Shown here piece after piece: positions 1-13,352 of a stretch of DNA of 64,000 bases (its first letter is position 1; every line of letters begins with the position of its first letter). The position numbers were made by a program, and so were the translations under genes. The notes beneath the pieces are model-generated. The model ran no database searches, was not told the origin of the DNA, and was given only the letters and a program-made list of their open reading frames with translations. Origin of the DNA: Paramacrobiotus metropolitanus (Eukaryota; Tardigrada; Eutardigrada; Parachela; Macrobiotidae); assembly GCF_019649055.1 (NCBI RefSeq), contig NW_026570235.1, positions 434,001-498,000 of the forward strand. Reading direction: 5' to 3'.

Positions 1-2041
1 ACCGTAACGATCCAGATTAGCGGTCCATCCGCTAATTAAGTTGGTGTTAACGGATTTTACATAATCTTGCGATGGGAGTTTAGTCGGTGATGTTGGTTCG
101 TCATGTGTCTGTCTGACGCTTACAACTGGGGCCGCCATCTACCGGTACGCCATACTATTCCTCTTCCAATCCGAAAAATGGTTTGCAAAAATATTCAAAG
201 TATTTGACAGTTTCTGACAAGGCGATCCACTCTATATTCCAGACAAATTAGACTCCATCGGTACACCGATCAGCATTAAGTAGCGGCGTTTATTGGTTGA
301 CAACAGGTTTTAGATCCGACGTATTTTTACGTTGACGAATGCTTAATGATAGCTATTCCGCAATGGCAGGGAGATGATGATCATGATGATGATGATGCAG
401 CAGCCGCTCTCTATATAAAACAGAGATAAAATGGTAAGATTTATGTACCAACTATCACTCGTTAATCCATTTCATTGCCGATGCCGCTATAGTGCGGTGA
501 TGGACAGAAGGCAGTGCAGACTGAGTGCGGCGTGTGCCCCAATATGATTTGAACAGTAAATGCGTCCTTATCAAAACACTTTACAGCCGGTTTGTGCTCC
601 GCGGACAGGTAATGTGACAACCGCGATTGTACTTTAATCATGTTGATTCTAGTTTTAAACTCGCCAGTCATTCAAACGCCGCATTATGCCAGTGGTGTTC
701 AGACGTTTTGGTTATTTAGCTTTTTCACTGCGCACCAGGCCGGCACAGCATCATAACAAACCAGCATGTGGCAGAATTAGCAGTTTCGCTTACAAGATTG
801 TACAGCGCGGTAGATATTGATTGTATTGTGATTTTCAAAACGTTGTTATTAGCTATACAGTTCTGCAGACAAAAATAACCTACAGCCCAAAGTAAAAGGG
901 GGTCAGCTGCAGTCACAATTAATAATCTGATAATATGCAACGATGGCAGAAATCACTATCATTAAGCGAAACAATAATATTTAATTTTTGAGCCCACTTA
1001 AAACTGAACCGTGCGCTCAAAAGCCAAAAACATATAGTAAGCGTTCAACTGTTAGGTATTAATTTATACCCCGATAATAAATCAAACAAATTGTACAATA
1101 ACAGCAAAAAGCGCGGCATTATGTTACAACTTACAAGCAGGTACGTTAAATTAGTGTTCTGTGGCGCACCTTTCACCGCTTCACAGTAGGTACCGTTTTC
1201 GGTTATTGGTTTAAAATGTCCAACAGACTTACATAAACACTTTACAGACGATTGATCAATATACTGAACTGATGAGAAAGAGTGCCTTCTGCTGCGAAGC
1301 ATTGTTTTCACTGTGTTCCATTGTAAAACGTTTCCACAAAAGTTACAATAGCTGTACAATATAGACTAAGTGGCCTTTACAAAGCTGAAATAACGCCACT
1401 GCGACTATGTTTTTAAGACTGTCGAGTCTGACTTAAAGTAACGTATGAGCAAGAACAATGGCTCAATAAAACATTACGTATGCGCTGCAATACGTAGTGC
1501 AAGCTTGATAACAATATACAAAAGCAAAATTTTAATGACACAAAAACAGAGATACACGTGCAATCATATTAAGGTTGTACTCGCACAGTTAAGCAATGTA
1601 TTCTGCAAAATTTAATAACCATGCAGAAACAGCAATCTAAAATTATATAAGCTAACGCGCTGTTGATTATAGAATGTAGCATATCAAAATATTTATGCTT
1701 TGGTTCCTGAAACAGTAAAATATTTTAAGCATATTGACATTTTATCATTAATTTTTGGGTCTGCAGCTATCAGATGGAAAATAAAGGATAAACCCATATG
1801 CAAGCAAATCATTTCATTAAATTTAAATACGCTAATAGGACATACACTTTTATAAGAACCTCTAAGAATTTGAAAAAATGGATATCTGAAAGGGACCGGT
1901 CATAAATGAAACCGTACATTGGATCTATAAACCTGCGTGCAGTGGACCTTTGTATCTCAACTTGTTTGATCAGCTTGCCATCTTTAATTTATCGTATGTA
2001 ATGCAACAGGGTGCAAGTGCTAATAAGTTACGGGGTTACTT

Positions 2042-2099
2042 TTTTATTTGTACATTGTAGTTTACGTTAATTTTATTTGTACATTGTAGTTTACGTTAA
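2042..2099. repeat. Perfect 29-bp tandem duplication
   Basis: A 29-bp unit beginning ttttatttgtacattg occurs twice head to tail with no mismatch. Identity of the two units points to a recent slippage or duplication event. No gene is nearby. Confidence 0.9.
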
Positions 2100-5000
2100 T
2101 TATACGAATAGAACTGATAAATCTATAGCGGCATTGTAAACACTTACTGACCTTTCTGCGGTAAGATATCAACAGCATACACGCAGATAGATTTGCACTA
2201 ACTTTAAATAAAAGGTACTCCATGCACATATGTAAGCATTTGAGGCATTAAGGTTAACGCTTCCCGAAACTGTTACGGTCTTAATGTTTATGTACATCAG
2301 GGGTTATATGGCAAAAAGCACTCTCGGGGAAAAGATCATATTTTCATTTGTAATCAAATTTTCCGTTGAGCTAATCGCCAGAAAGCCAGCTGTACTTGCG
2401 TATCTTTTCCCCTTATCCTGCTGTTAACCACCTTAAGCTAATTCGCCATGCACTGACTGCTTGTTACGTCATTACGTGTTGTTTTTTTTATTTTTCACAC
2501 CTGGGTCCTGACAACAGATCACTATGTCCTATTTGAGAAATTTTTACCAAATCTGCGCTGGTGATACGACCAATTACTACCCTATATAATGACGAAAACT
2601 TCATTTCATTAAATAGAGGCCCCCTCTTGTAAGTTAAAGTGCGGTTTTGGTTTAAGCAAACCAGTCAACAGATTCGAATTTTAAAGTGTTTTTTAAGTTA
2701 AAGGATCTCTCTGGGTTCCTTTAAGACACAGAACATCATAACTTTTCGCACGGCAACAAACTACAGGCCGCGCGGAAACAAAACGCACTATGCAGTAACC
2801 AAAATCAAAAGTAAAGTTTCGGGATTTGTGGTCATGTTGTAAGCCAGTTGCGCGCTTATAAAGCAATCGGTGGATTTTTTATTTTTAATGTTTGTTTTAA
2901 TTAATTTCATTAAATGATCAAATTCTCTTTTAAACCTTATACGACTTTTTTAATTTGGTCAGTATCTAGCACTGTAATGAGCCAGCAGGCGCTATTTTAT
3001 TATATCAGTTATTGGCTGGTATTTTAGCTTAGGTCTAACGAATTATGTTCAAATCGTGTAGGCGCAACAATAATAATTTGTTGTATTGTACAGTACTGTA
3101 CACGTTTTTGATTTACAAGCGTAAGCACTGGATTCGAAGCGCCAAAAACTTGAATAAAGTATTGATTTTCTCACTTTAACTGTTTTCCCACAGAAGGCAT
3201 TCACACCATTAAGACTGTCAATAGTAAAAAGTGGGGTAAAATTTGCATGCAATTACATTAATGTCATAAACACAAACATTGAAATGCTAAATAAATTTAT
3301 GCACAAAGAAAAATTTCCTTCTTGTTGTGGTAGAGCCTTTATATTCGTATATCTGCGCCTCTGACGGTGCAGGACAGAGTGTTTTGCATTTGACATTAAA
3401 TGTATGAAACGCTAAAAAAAATCGACAAAGAAAAAATTAAAAACGTAAAATTTAATCAGTTCAAATTAAAATAAAATCCCCTTCAGGGAATGGCATGATT
3501 GATAAGCTTTTGCAGTTGCTGTACATATGCATGAATTATTATTACGATTCCGGTTCATTATGAAATATGATGCGGGTACACTGTAATCCATATTCTTTGT
3601 ATACATGAAAACATCTACGTAAATACTAATATTTTATTTACGGATATCAAAAAGATCCAGAGTAAGATTTATGGGGATTTTACAGTCTCTGTAGATCCTT
3701 TCCCGTTCAGCCGACCAAATCACTAACTGGTATGATCAATAAAAATCCTTAGGTCCTACTTTGACGATTAAAAGCCGTGACCACATAAAAACTAACAAGA
3801 GATTAAAGGATGTCAGTGCAAGTAAGTTGCCGCTACGTGACCGTAGGCATTTAATTCAACGATCCTTGAAATTCCCGCCACTTAACTACCGCCGCAATTG
3901 CCACTCAGGCACTACGGTTAGCCACGGTTAAAGCACAATGAATTGTGATTATTCCGGTCAGGATCCATTATTTATTGATATTTTTTACGTGCCGCCCGCT
4001 GGTGGGGAAGAGGATAATAAATTTACCAGAATTGTGGAAAACACTGGAGCCTGTTCGTACCTATAAGAGTTTAATTCGCTACGTGCGCTGTAAAGTAGAG
4101 TGTCCGCGTTAGCGCTTTATGCCATTTTGATGGCCACTGACTAATAAAAGTCTACTTGCGCTATGTATTAATAAAGTCTTATCGAAAAAAATGGTAAATA
4201 CAGTACGAAAAAAGTTCTGATTGTTATATTTTATTTGTGCTTTTTGAAAAGCGGGTATTGTTTTCTCGTGTTGTGCTCACACGAAGCTTATTACGCCGGT
4301 ATTGACGATCAAGCAAGATTGTGGTTCATGGCTGCTACGCGGTACCTTCAGTCTTCAGATATGCACCGGTGTCCGACGGAACTCAGATTATACTAGTCTC
4401 TTGTCTCTACATGTAATATTTTACAGCTGTATGAAATGGGTTCTGAAAAGTTATACCATCGTTGGTTTGACACAGTTAAAAAATTTCAATATTTCCTTGT
4501 GCATCAGTTTAGGGAATACTGGAAAGACGCTCAAAGCATTCTAGGTATCTAGATTCCAAAAGTAACTTGAAACGATGGGCGCATATTAATACCCTTTTTA
4601 AGAACTGTTTGTGAACATATGTACAAGTTACAACTATAAAACGTTGCAATCATTATTACGTTTGTGGTTTGTACTGCGATCGTAGTAATTATGGAAATAA
4701 CCAATTTACGAAAATTGTTTCTTTGTGGTTAAAGTTATTTGTAAAAGTGATGTGTAATGGGAAGTAAAGCCCCTGGTTTCTCCTAAAATATCTACAAATT
4801 TGTAATTTGTTTATCAAATACTTTTGAACTTATGTAACAATAAATTTTACCACGCACAAAATATTTTATTCTGTTTTTTTTTCTGGCAGAGATCGAACAT
4901 GCCTGTGCGCGATACAGTAATTTTCATGTGGACACTGGCGTTGCTTTCCGTGGGTGAAAATGTGCTAAAATCCCATAACATGTATGTGTCCCGATTTCCT

Positions 5001-5742
5001 TAGAAAAAATCTTGACATAGTTCTTTATGTGGCATTCTTTGAAAAGCTAGCTAATGCAATCGTTGTGACTGTTTCGCAAAATGGTAGGAGCATTCGTTTT
5101 AAGTGTGAGCTTTATATTCAGCGCGGGACTACACTGTCCAACTTCAAATGGAATATGTACACTGTACATGCAACCAGAGTCAGCATTCTTTCGGTCTACC
5201 GGCGATGCACACGCCGGTCGTCATCATCCCGGCAGCCGTTCAATCGATATGCCAAGGTGGAGTGCTGACTACCCAGATTTTTACACACCAGCTTCTGTAA
5301 TCCCGGTTTACAATTCCCATCCACATGGAACACTGCCTGCTGCCGAAAGACACACCATATACATGCTGCGAAGCTTCCTGTCAACTTTGTAACCTATAAC
5401 CTTAATTGTAATAAAATGTCCCAAAATTACTGCACTGCCTCCAGGCAAAAGGGAAAATTTATGACTGCGATCGTAGAGCATACGGTGATGATGTGCGACT
5501 TTGTGACGTAAATTGGTGAAGTATGTACGATCAAAAGCACTGTCCAAACATTATGCGTTTTTATGCGTTTTGCAGAACCAGTTCATGAAATAAAGTTCAA
5601 AAAATACTGTGAGTAAATCCAGGCCTTCTTGATTATTCATATCGACAGCTTTTAGGGCACAGCAACGCTTGGTGCAACCCATAGAAATTACATCTACAGC
5701 TAGGAACAATTGATAGGACAAAAATCTTTTAATACAATTGTA

Positions 5743-5807
5743 CCGGTACAATGTATTGTACCGGCAGTTTTTTCGGTGTCCTTGTCGGAATGGCACCGAA
5801 AAAACTG
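5743..5807. repeat. Two adjacent perfect hairpins
   Basis: The first hairpin (5743-5764) has 10-bp arms ccggtacaat/attgtaccgg around a 2-nt loop. The second (5765-5807) has 14-bp perfect arms cagttttttcggtg/caccgaaaaaactg around a 15-nt loop, with one more pair outside the stem. They abut directly. They may be the core of a small foldback element or a structured RNA. Nothing in the flanks decides between these. Confidence 0.75.
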
Positions 5808-8800
5808 CTGCCACGCAAAATCCAAAAAACGTTGCGTATAATTTACGGAATTAATTTTCTTACAACTGAATAGCTTTTCAAAATCTGAATGCTGCTAAGA
5901 ATGTATCGCAATGCGATAAACCAAGGTTTTTGTCAATTTAGGAGCGAAAGGATGTTCACATAAATGTAACATCAGACAAGATCGGCAGTTGCTTTAAACT
6001 AAAAACAATATGAATTATTTAACGAAACAAGCATCACACGGAATAATTTATTTCAGCAATCTGCAATACCTTCAGTTTTACAGCCCAGCTTACATTATTT
6101 ACGTTCTTTTCATTTGTTCCCTGAGACTATCACCAAATACTACATACTGTAGTAATTGTAACACGCAACGTTTTTATTTATAATTACTCGTTCAAAAGCA
6201 CTTTATGTTTGTGTTAAAAGCTACTGTGGTTTGTCCATGCTTTAAAATAATATTTGTAATAATGATCATGAGCGTTTTTTATCTGATCCATCGGTTACGT
6301 TCCAAATCTAAAAACGACCCCGCTAACCAGGCGCGTATGTTACCGTTTCGATGACGTACGATAAAAAAGGCACACTATTTCTCAATCCTGGAACCGGGTA
6401 CGATAAAAGTTTGTTTTTGGTGATAAATATTGCATTAGCGGTGTAGAAATGGTTCAAGGAAGGTACCCATACATATTGTATTTTGAAGTTTACATGGTTA
6501 GACATATTAAATGAAATACAATTTTAAAAAATCCATTGAAACGGGGACGTAAAAAGCGGTAGTTTAGAAAAGATCTAGATGCAGTGGATTTGACTGACAA
6601 ATGTACGGCTCAAAAGACCGAAGAAAATTTAGAGAAATTCGATTTTTCCTGGCAAATTACACAGAAAAGGGAGATATTCTATTACACTGCAAATATTCAC
6701 GAATTCAGAGCTTAACAGAGATGTCCGCAGACTCTATTGGGCTGGTACCTAACAATATGCAAACAATAAAGTTCATGATGATATCTATAAATAATGTGCG
6801 GTTCGAGACCACGGATGATAGTCCGATTGAAAGCCGCACGTAATGAAGTAGTCAACAAACTTATTCTTCATTGCCTTGTTATTTGTTGCGCCCATTCATA
6901 ACGGAAATTCGTGCAAGGAGTTGGTCAATATAAGACCGACAATGAATGCGCTTTTCATGGGCTCCCGTTTGAGGACAGCTTCTGGCATTTGTTCGGAGTT
7001 ATTCACCATACTTTTACGCATATGTATGCAGCCTCCTTTATATATGAGCGGGAAGCCCTGCCGTACAAGCAGGAAATATGTGGAGCATAATTAGACAGTG
7101 CGGGATAGGAAAAATTCCCGTATAACTTGGTTTTTTGACGTCCATTCCAGGATATATAATTTCGTATGCCTATCACGCAATCTGTAAATATAACATTCAG
7201 GCCTGCCAAAATGTGTCTATATGGATCAGAGCAGCGGAGTGGACAGATTAGACCGCGCTGAGAGTGCGCACACGGCGCAAAACTATGGCAACACACATCC
7301 GCAACCCAGGAAAATTGGGAATCACTGTCTGGGATTGCTTCTAGCATTCTCGAGGGCGTAATTGAATAGAGAAAACATCAATAAGCAAAAAGTGATACTG
7401 GCACTATATGGCACATTTTTCCCTTGAATGCCGCGTATTACCGCATGTATTGTGTATACACAACCATATTCATACACACAGCCGCCTAATCAGTATAACG
7501 AGCATACACATCACCTCGGCGCGGTTGACAAATACGCTGACAACCGGCATCGGAGATAGCACCACTAATGTGCATGCAGTTTTACTATTTCGTCAACGCA
7601 ATTTTGGTAATTTTCTCCTTACACTCCAAGGCACACCAAGCTGGTCCCGCATTGTGGCTCGAAATGATTAAAGTGAATCTTGACACAAGACCGGGAAATG
7701 TATCTTTATATCCTTTACCGCCTCCGCTATGCCCAGTAAATGATACTGAAATCTACAGTGATTTTTCCATAATTCATACTATGAGCCGACGCTTTTTGCA
7801 GCCTGCCACCGCCATAAATCTCAACTATTTCTTGACAAACGCACACAAGATTTTTTTTCCGCCGCATTCCTACCACATCCCTAGCATAATCATGAGCAAC
7901 ACCGTACCACAAACCTTACCGTGTATTATGAGCTTCCTTCTGCACACAACATTGTACATCCAAAGCATCCGACGTATTTCAAGAAAAATTTAACACTGAG
8001 ATATCGCAGACGTTTATAATGATTAATTCGCAAATTTGGAATGACGTTAGTGATAAATACGAAAGCTGAGAGAAATATAAGGAGATCTTAAAAGGCCCTA
8101 GAGCGGCGAATTAAAGAGGCGCTGTATTAGGTCACAGGGGCAATTAACACAGCCAAATCTGCACGCAGTCCGGAAGTATGATGTCTGATCGAGATACACT
8201 TGTGCTGTTAAATCTGTGCCGGAAAGCATCTTCAGCAGGACAAGGATTGCTGGTACATGTTCCGGTTTTATCCATAGGACAAAAATTCCACGCGTTTTCT
8301 GTATATACATACACACATACATCGACGACATCTAGCACTCGATGCGCTGCTATCTGTCATGCCCGTTACCAGCCATAGTCATTTTAAGTGAACAGTCAGA
8401 AATGTCAGATATTCAACATGTACAAAACGGTAGTTGAGGGCGCCGCGGAGAAGCGCACACCAGGGCTAACTCATCAAAAATATCCGTTAAACATGGGTGC
8501 CCGATGTATGTTTTTCCCATGCATGTGGGGGGATATCTGCATATACACAATATATATTGTGCGGGCCCGCGCAATGCGGTGATGTTGGAATGTGTGTATA
8601 TACACAGATGTACACAGCATACCAACCAATCATCCTGTCTTCCTATCGACTGGGTTGGCGTTGTGTGTCCCGTGTTGTGCTGTGAGTGTGTCATGAGTTG
8701 TGCTGTGCGCCGTGGTGCAATATTATTACCGATCTTCGATTCGATAGTAAGATTGCGTGTCAGGAGCGTATGAGCCTAAAGGGAATCATTTGAGGTCTTA

Positions 8801-11238
8801 AATATGCCATCATACATTATTTTACAAATTTACTTCTGGGATAAGCGTCGACGCTTAAGCGCACGACACGACAGGGCCCCGGCCGGCCAGTATGTGGAGC
8901 AACTTCTTCAAATGCGCCGGCTTCTGGTCTAAATCGGACAAGGATTACACTGTTCGAGAGCCTAGAGCCATCTGCTACCGGCATTAAAATCATGCTGTGG
9001 CTTTAAATTGTGATGCAGCGAACAAATTAGCAATATAAGCTAGGCCGTCTTTCCGCATAGGTTGCTCCAATTAAAGCTGTACCAAAATAAATTTGCGCTT
9101 CCAGAAGATCGGATTCTTATAATACGACCAGACGGTACTGCCTAATGAGATGCTGGCATGTGTCAGTGCATGTTATATACTTCCGCTGCGGAGCATGTAT
9201 GGCTTATAACTGGAGCGAAAGCGTACATATTCAAATTCTTCTCTTTCCATATGGAAAAAAAGTCAATATCTCAATGATCATATTAATCAGAAATTATGGC
9301 AACCTTATACGCCACTCAGCCACTAACCACGGGCACGCTTCAACAATATCGCCTACCTTATTGCCATAATTGTGGTTGTAATTAGCAGAGATATTCAGGA
9401 AATCATTTTACATATTTTTTCACATGACACAATGCTATAACTAACAATAAAGTTATTTCAGTTTTTGGAGATTTTTTCAGTTCTCGATCTAGTTTGATTT
9501 TTTTCAAATTAACATCTTTTTTGCTTACATTTTTTATGCTTATTGTATTGTCCAACGCAAACGCGAATCGCCGAATTCTCAGAGATCCGCCCATTTTATT
9601 ATATGATGGCGCTGTCATATGCATATGTGTATCACATCAGTTATTCTTAGGAAGCTCTAATAAGTAGCGACAGCTTAACTGCACTAATGGTAATGGATTT
9701 CCTGAGAGATTAAAAGTACTTTAGGGATGCTATTTGTGAGCAGAATCACTGCATTTAACCAGTCGGAAAATGGTTTTTATTATTCTATTTTACTGCGTCA
9801 CATTATTCAAAATTTGTTGTGATCGATCTTTCTAAAGCGCCACCAGGCAAATTAATCAAGCAGGTATTTAATTATGTTCCTGCATGCACAGATAGAGGAT
9901 AATTAAAAACTACAATCGAACGCAGCGATGTTTTACACTCTAATCGGCAACAGCAGCGGTTGATTACGGATACCATAATCAAGGTTGGCCAATGTTGTTT
10001 TTGGATGCAAGTTCATCTCCAGAATACTCAAAGGCTGTTTTAACCAACGGATTTACACGGCCGGCGCGATCATTCGATCTTTCCTGGGGGAAGTGTAGCG
10101 CCGAGTAGCGATATTAAATTTCTTTCTTCAAGCAGATGATTAAGTAATTGAAGGAAAAATACGTACTCGATCTGTTTATTATTACTGTACTAGACTGTCA
10201 ATGCACTGGGCAGCCACGCTGCAGTCATCACGGCAAATGCCTCGCGGGAGAGTGGCGACGCGGTTTTTGGATACTTCGCAATGATTTTCCGGCTGATCCG
10301 GCCTGGATTGAGAGGATGAGAATGCCATTCGCATCTCATTCACTAATGTCAAGTAGCTTTGGCATATTTTTGGAGTCACTGCATGCCTTTGTTTCCTACA
10401 GATCGGCGGTGCAAATCCCAAGAGTATGGAAATGCAAGAAAGATTTCTATCACAGTCTGGCCGCACATACGCATAAGAAAACATAATCCCAAATAGCCCT
10501 AAAAGCATTTGCATATTCACCAGAAAACAGAAAACAGGTTTTTTTTGCCGGTCACGTGCCCGGAATAAATATATGACAAATTGCCGAATTTGTTCATCCT
10601 GTATTTCGTCGACAACAAAATTGCACAAATAATGCAGTACCTGCACACAAACAATTTCTTTGCGATAAACGGTATCAAATTATTTACGACAAATGCTAAT
10701 ACAATAGAAGTATGTCCTTACTGTCATTTGTTAGCTGTATTACGTACAGCACGTTTGACGAGTTGTGCATTTGTTAACCATTCCAAGCAATAATCTACCG
10801 TATATTCCAAGTATTAACGAGTAAGTATTACTTCCAAGAAAATTAATAGATAAAAAATTTCATGGTTTTTAAAATTAATATTCACTGACGTAGACGCAAC
10901 TAAAACAGTGAGCTTTATTTATGACCTTTCTATTTGCAGTAATATTATGCACAGAACGCGTGAAAACGACTGCTCGAAGGCATAACGTTATATCGATGTT
11001 ACAATTTAAATCCGAATCTTCTGCATCACAACGAAATTTTGTCTAACGTCCATAAAATGATGCATATTTTGTTACATCTTTTTCCGTGCAGCACATTTTC
11101 AGATATGAGCATTTATTCAGTACAGCTTTTTTGTTTTACCAGATGGTTTCAATCTATAGCTAATGCACAATCCCTGTAATTTATAAACAAAAAACTAGTA
11201 TTATCCGTACAAAACATTCAAATGTGAGAATCATTTGT

Positions 11239-13352
11239 TCAGGTTGCACTTGTACATAAAGGGCACCGCTGCAGACCATTGGCATCACAGGAGGAGCACC
11301 GCAGAGCATGGAACTGATCCGTGAAAGCATTGCGGTGTGTGCTCTTCTTACTTCCGCAACATACGGTGCACGGAACGACGGAAAATCCACCACAACGCTG
11401 ACATGGTGGAAGGACACCCATCATCTACAAAATTCCGGAAAAAAAACACATTATACTGACAGCAACATTCCTTGACCAAGATATACATATGTATATATGC
11501 AAATGACAAAGACGTCAAATTAAGATAGCATAATGTATATGCGGTTAAGTAGCATAACTCAAATTTTGCATTAGATGAAGCCAAAAAGTGTTGCTTCATT
11601 AGCTAAAGACACTTATGTAAGTCAACAAATACCTTGTAAGGTTTAAGCAGAATCCGCAGCTGACCACTCTCGTTAAGTCTCTGTATGACATCAAAATCCT
11701 ATAAGATCAAAGCAATAATCAACGATTTATTTTCCCGGCATTCAGACAAGTTGTCACAAGATAGAGCTAGGATCGGCAAGAACAATTGAGTGACATGGAT
11801 CTTCTAGCAGCGATCTTGTTTTTCATATGACAGCATATTCAGGATGTAACGGATACTGAGCCGAAAAAGATGGATTGGCTTTTAATTCTATTGGTACAGC
11901 CTTGATCCAAATGTTGACTGCCAAGGCAAAGACAACATTTGCCCATCGGCTCAGTATTTGGAAAAAGTTCTGTTTTGCAGTAGCACAAGGATGTATCCGA
12001 CAGCTTCAAATCTTATTTGCACGAGGTAATGTAATGTTGCTCTTCTGTATGCGCAATTTTAGGAAAAAGAGAAATTATATGCGGCACTTCCGTACGTGCG
12101 AAATCTGAATACAGAATTATATCGTACACTATTTTTGTATGTACATTATGCATACGAGATTAGCAGAAGTACGAGCACTAGAGTAGTATGCTCTTACCCC
12201 AACATACTGTCCTTCGACAAACAGTTGTGGTACACCTTCACTTTTTTCGCAACCCAGCCGCTCCTTTAATTCCTGCTGGTAATCTCGATTTATGTAAAGA
12301 TCACACTCTGTATATTTGACCATAAGGTTATGTAGGATTTTTCGTATTTCCAGACAACGAAGGAATGGACTCCGGCACACAGCAAGAGATGTCACATATA
12401 AGACGGCGCGTCCTCTTTCAATCAGCTGATAGTTCTACAAATGAGAAAAAATAGTGATTGAAGCTAAAAGATTCCCATTAATATCAGATAAGTCGAAGAA
12501 AATATTTAAGCATAATAGGATTTAGCCAAAACCGAAAAAGCTCGAACGAAAAAAACGGCAAATGGATTTTAAACAAACACTATGCTTTGGCCTTTGGATA
12601 TTCGTACCTACTGCCGATTAGTCGAGTAGCATAAATATAGGTGTCAATTAAAATGACGCGGAGTACACAGTACTTTACAGTAAAATGGGAAATCTTAGAA
12701 AATATAAATAAATATCTAGACTTGCGTCCTGTGCAAGACTGCGTAAAACAACGGTTAAATACAAATATTTCAAGACGTTTTTATGTCTAATCTACTTGCA
12801 GTTTTATATAACCTTGCAATGGAGACCGGCGTCTGCGGCTTCGTTGAAATTATCGATGGTGGCTCTGACACGGCCCCGTACGCCTCGCGTTGATCCCTTC
12901 CGGCTGACGATGGGAGAGGTCCCACAAGGTGATCGTGTCAAGATACTTGAGGCGATAAAATGATCATCCGGCTCCATTTGGAATTCCTTACAGTGGAATT
13001 TCAGATGGTGATCGTATTCAAAGCCACTACTGCTGCTGCACGACACAGTTGACCCAAGGTCATCGGTGCTGGTCTCCGACTTCTCCGTCGTCATACTGAC
13101 GCTATCGCTGGCAATTTCGTCACTGTCGCCGCACGACAACGACTCGTAGGGATTATTATTTCCGGTATAGTGATCATACTCCGCCACCGCATCCGGCTGA
13201 CGATCATTAAGAGATTTGCGCTGCTGCAGTACAGCGTTGAGCGCTTCATGGGTGACCTTTGGCCGGAACGGAAGTCCCTTCTTGCTGAGATTCGTGTTGG
13301 CACCGTACAGGGAATGGGCAATATGTTTGGGTAACGCGGAGGCTGGCGGCAT
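11239..13352 (-). CDS. GRXCR: GRXCR-like glutaredoxin domain-containing cysteine-rich protein, 4 exons
   Basis: Exons on the minus strand are 13352-12813, 12434-12198, 11698-11633 and 11424-11239. All are phase 0 with GT-AG junctions and give about 342 residues. Exon 1 encodes a Ser/Asp-rich, probably disordered N-terminus. Exon 2 encodes a glutaredoxin-like fold ([17 protein letters not shown] ... [12 protein letters not shown]). The 22-codon exon 3 ([17 protein letters not shown]) and exon 4 (CQRCGGF ... CTVCCGS ... [17 protein letters not shown]) match the order and motifs known from GRXCR1/GRXCR2, whose vertebrate members act in actin-rich sensory-hair stereocilia. The four CxxC pairs suggest zinc binding. 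The 66-nt exon 3 bridges the otherwise missing link between the glutaredoxin fold and the Cys cluster, which supports the model. The gene lies head to tail downstream of the GAB gene. GRXCR1 versus GRXCR2 is not decided. Confidence 0.88.

Larger units (their letters stand above)
1..11238. other. Gene-free AT-rich region
   Basis: No reading frame in this 11-kb stretch shows a recognisable domain or a chain of phase-compatible exons. The longest open frames (for example 10182-10646 on the minus strand) have no family signature and overlap open frames on the other strand, as expected by chance. The stretch contains a tandem 29-bp duplication and a double hairpin, listed separately. It could be intergenic DNA, 3' flank of the GRXCR-like gene, or a large intron or regulatory domain of a gene outside the window. 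Confidence 0.6.

Noticed and set aside
363-405. gatgat/catgat simple repeat near a tata-like sequence
   Set aside because: Short microsatellite; no associated gene, so no regulatory claim is made.
8891-8988. Short frame starting MWSNFFKCAGFWSKSDK in a GC-rich spot
   Set aside because: It is 31 codons with no splice donor of quality and no family match; nothing supports it as an exon.
10148-10646. Overlapping open frames of 112 and 154 codons on opposite strands
   Set aside because: The frames mirror each other, have no domain and no splice or conservation signal; chance openness is the simpler explanation.
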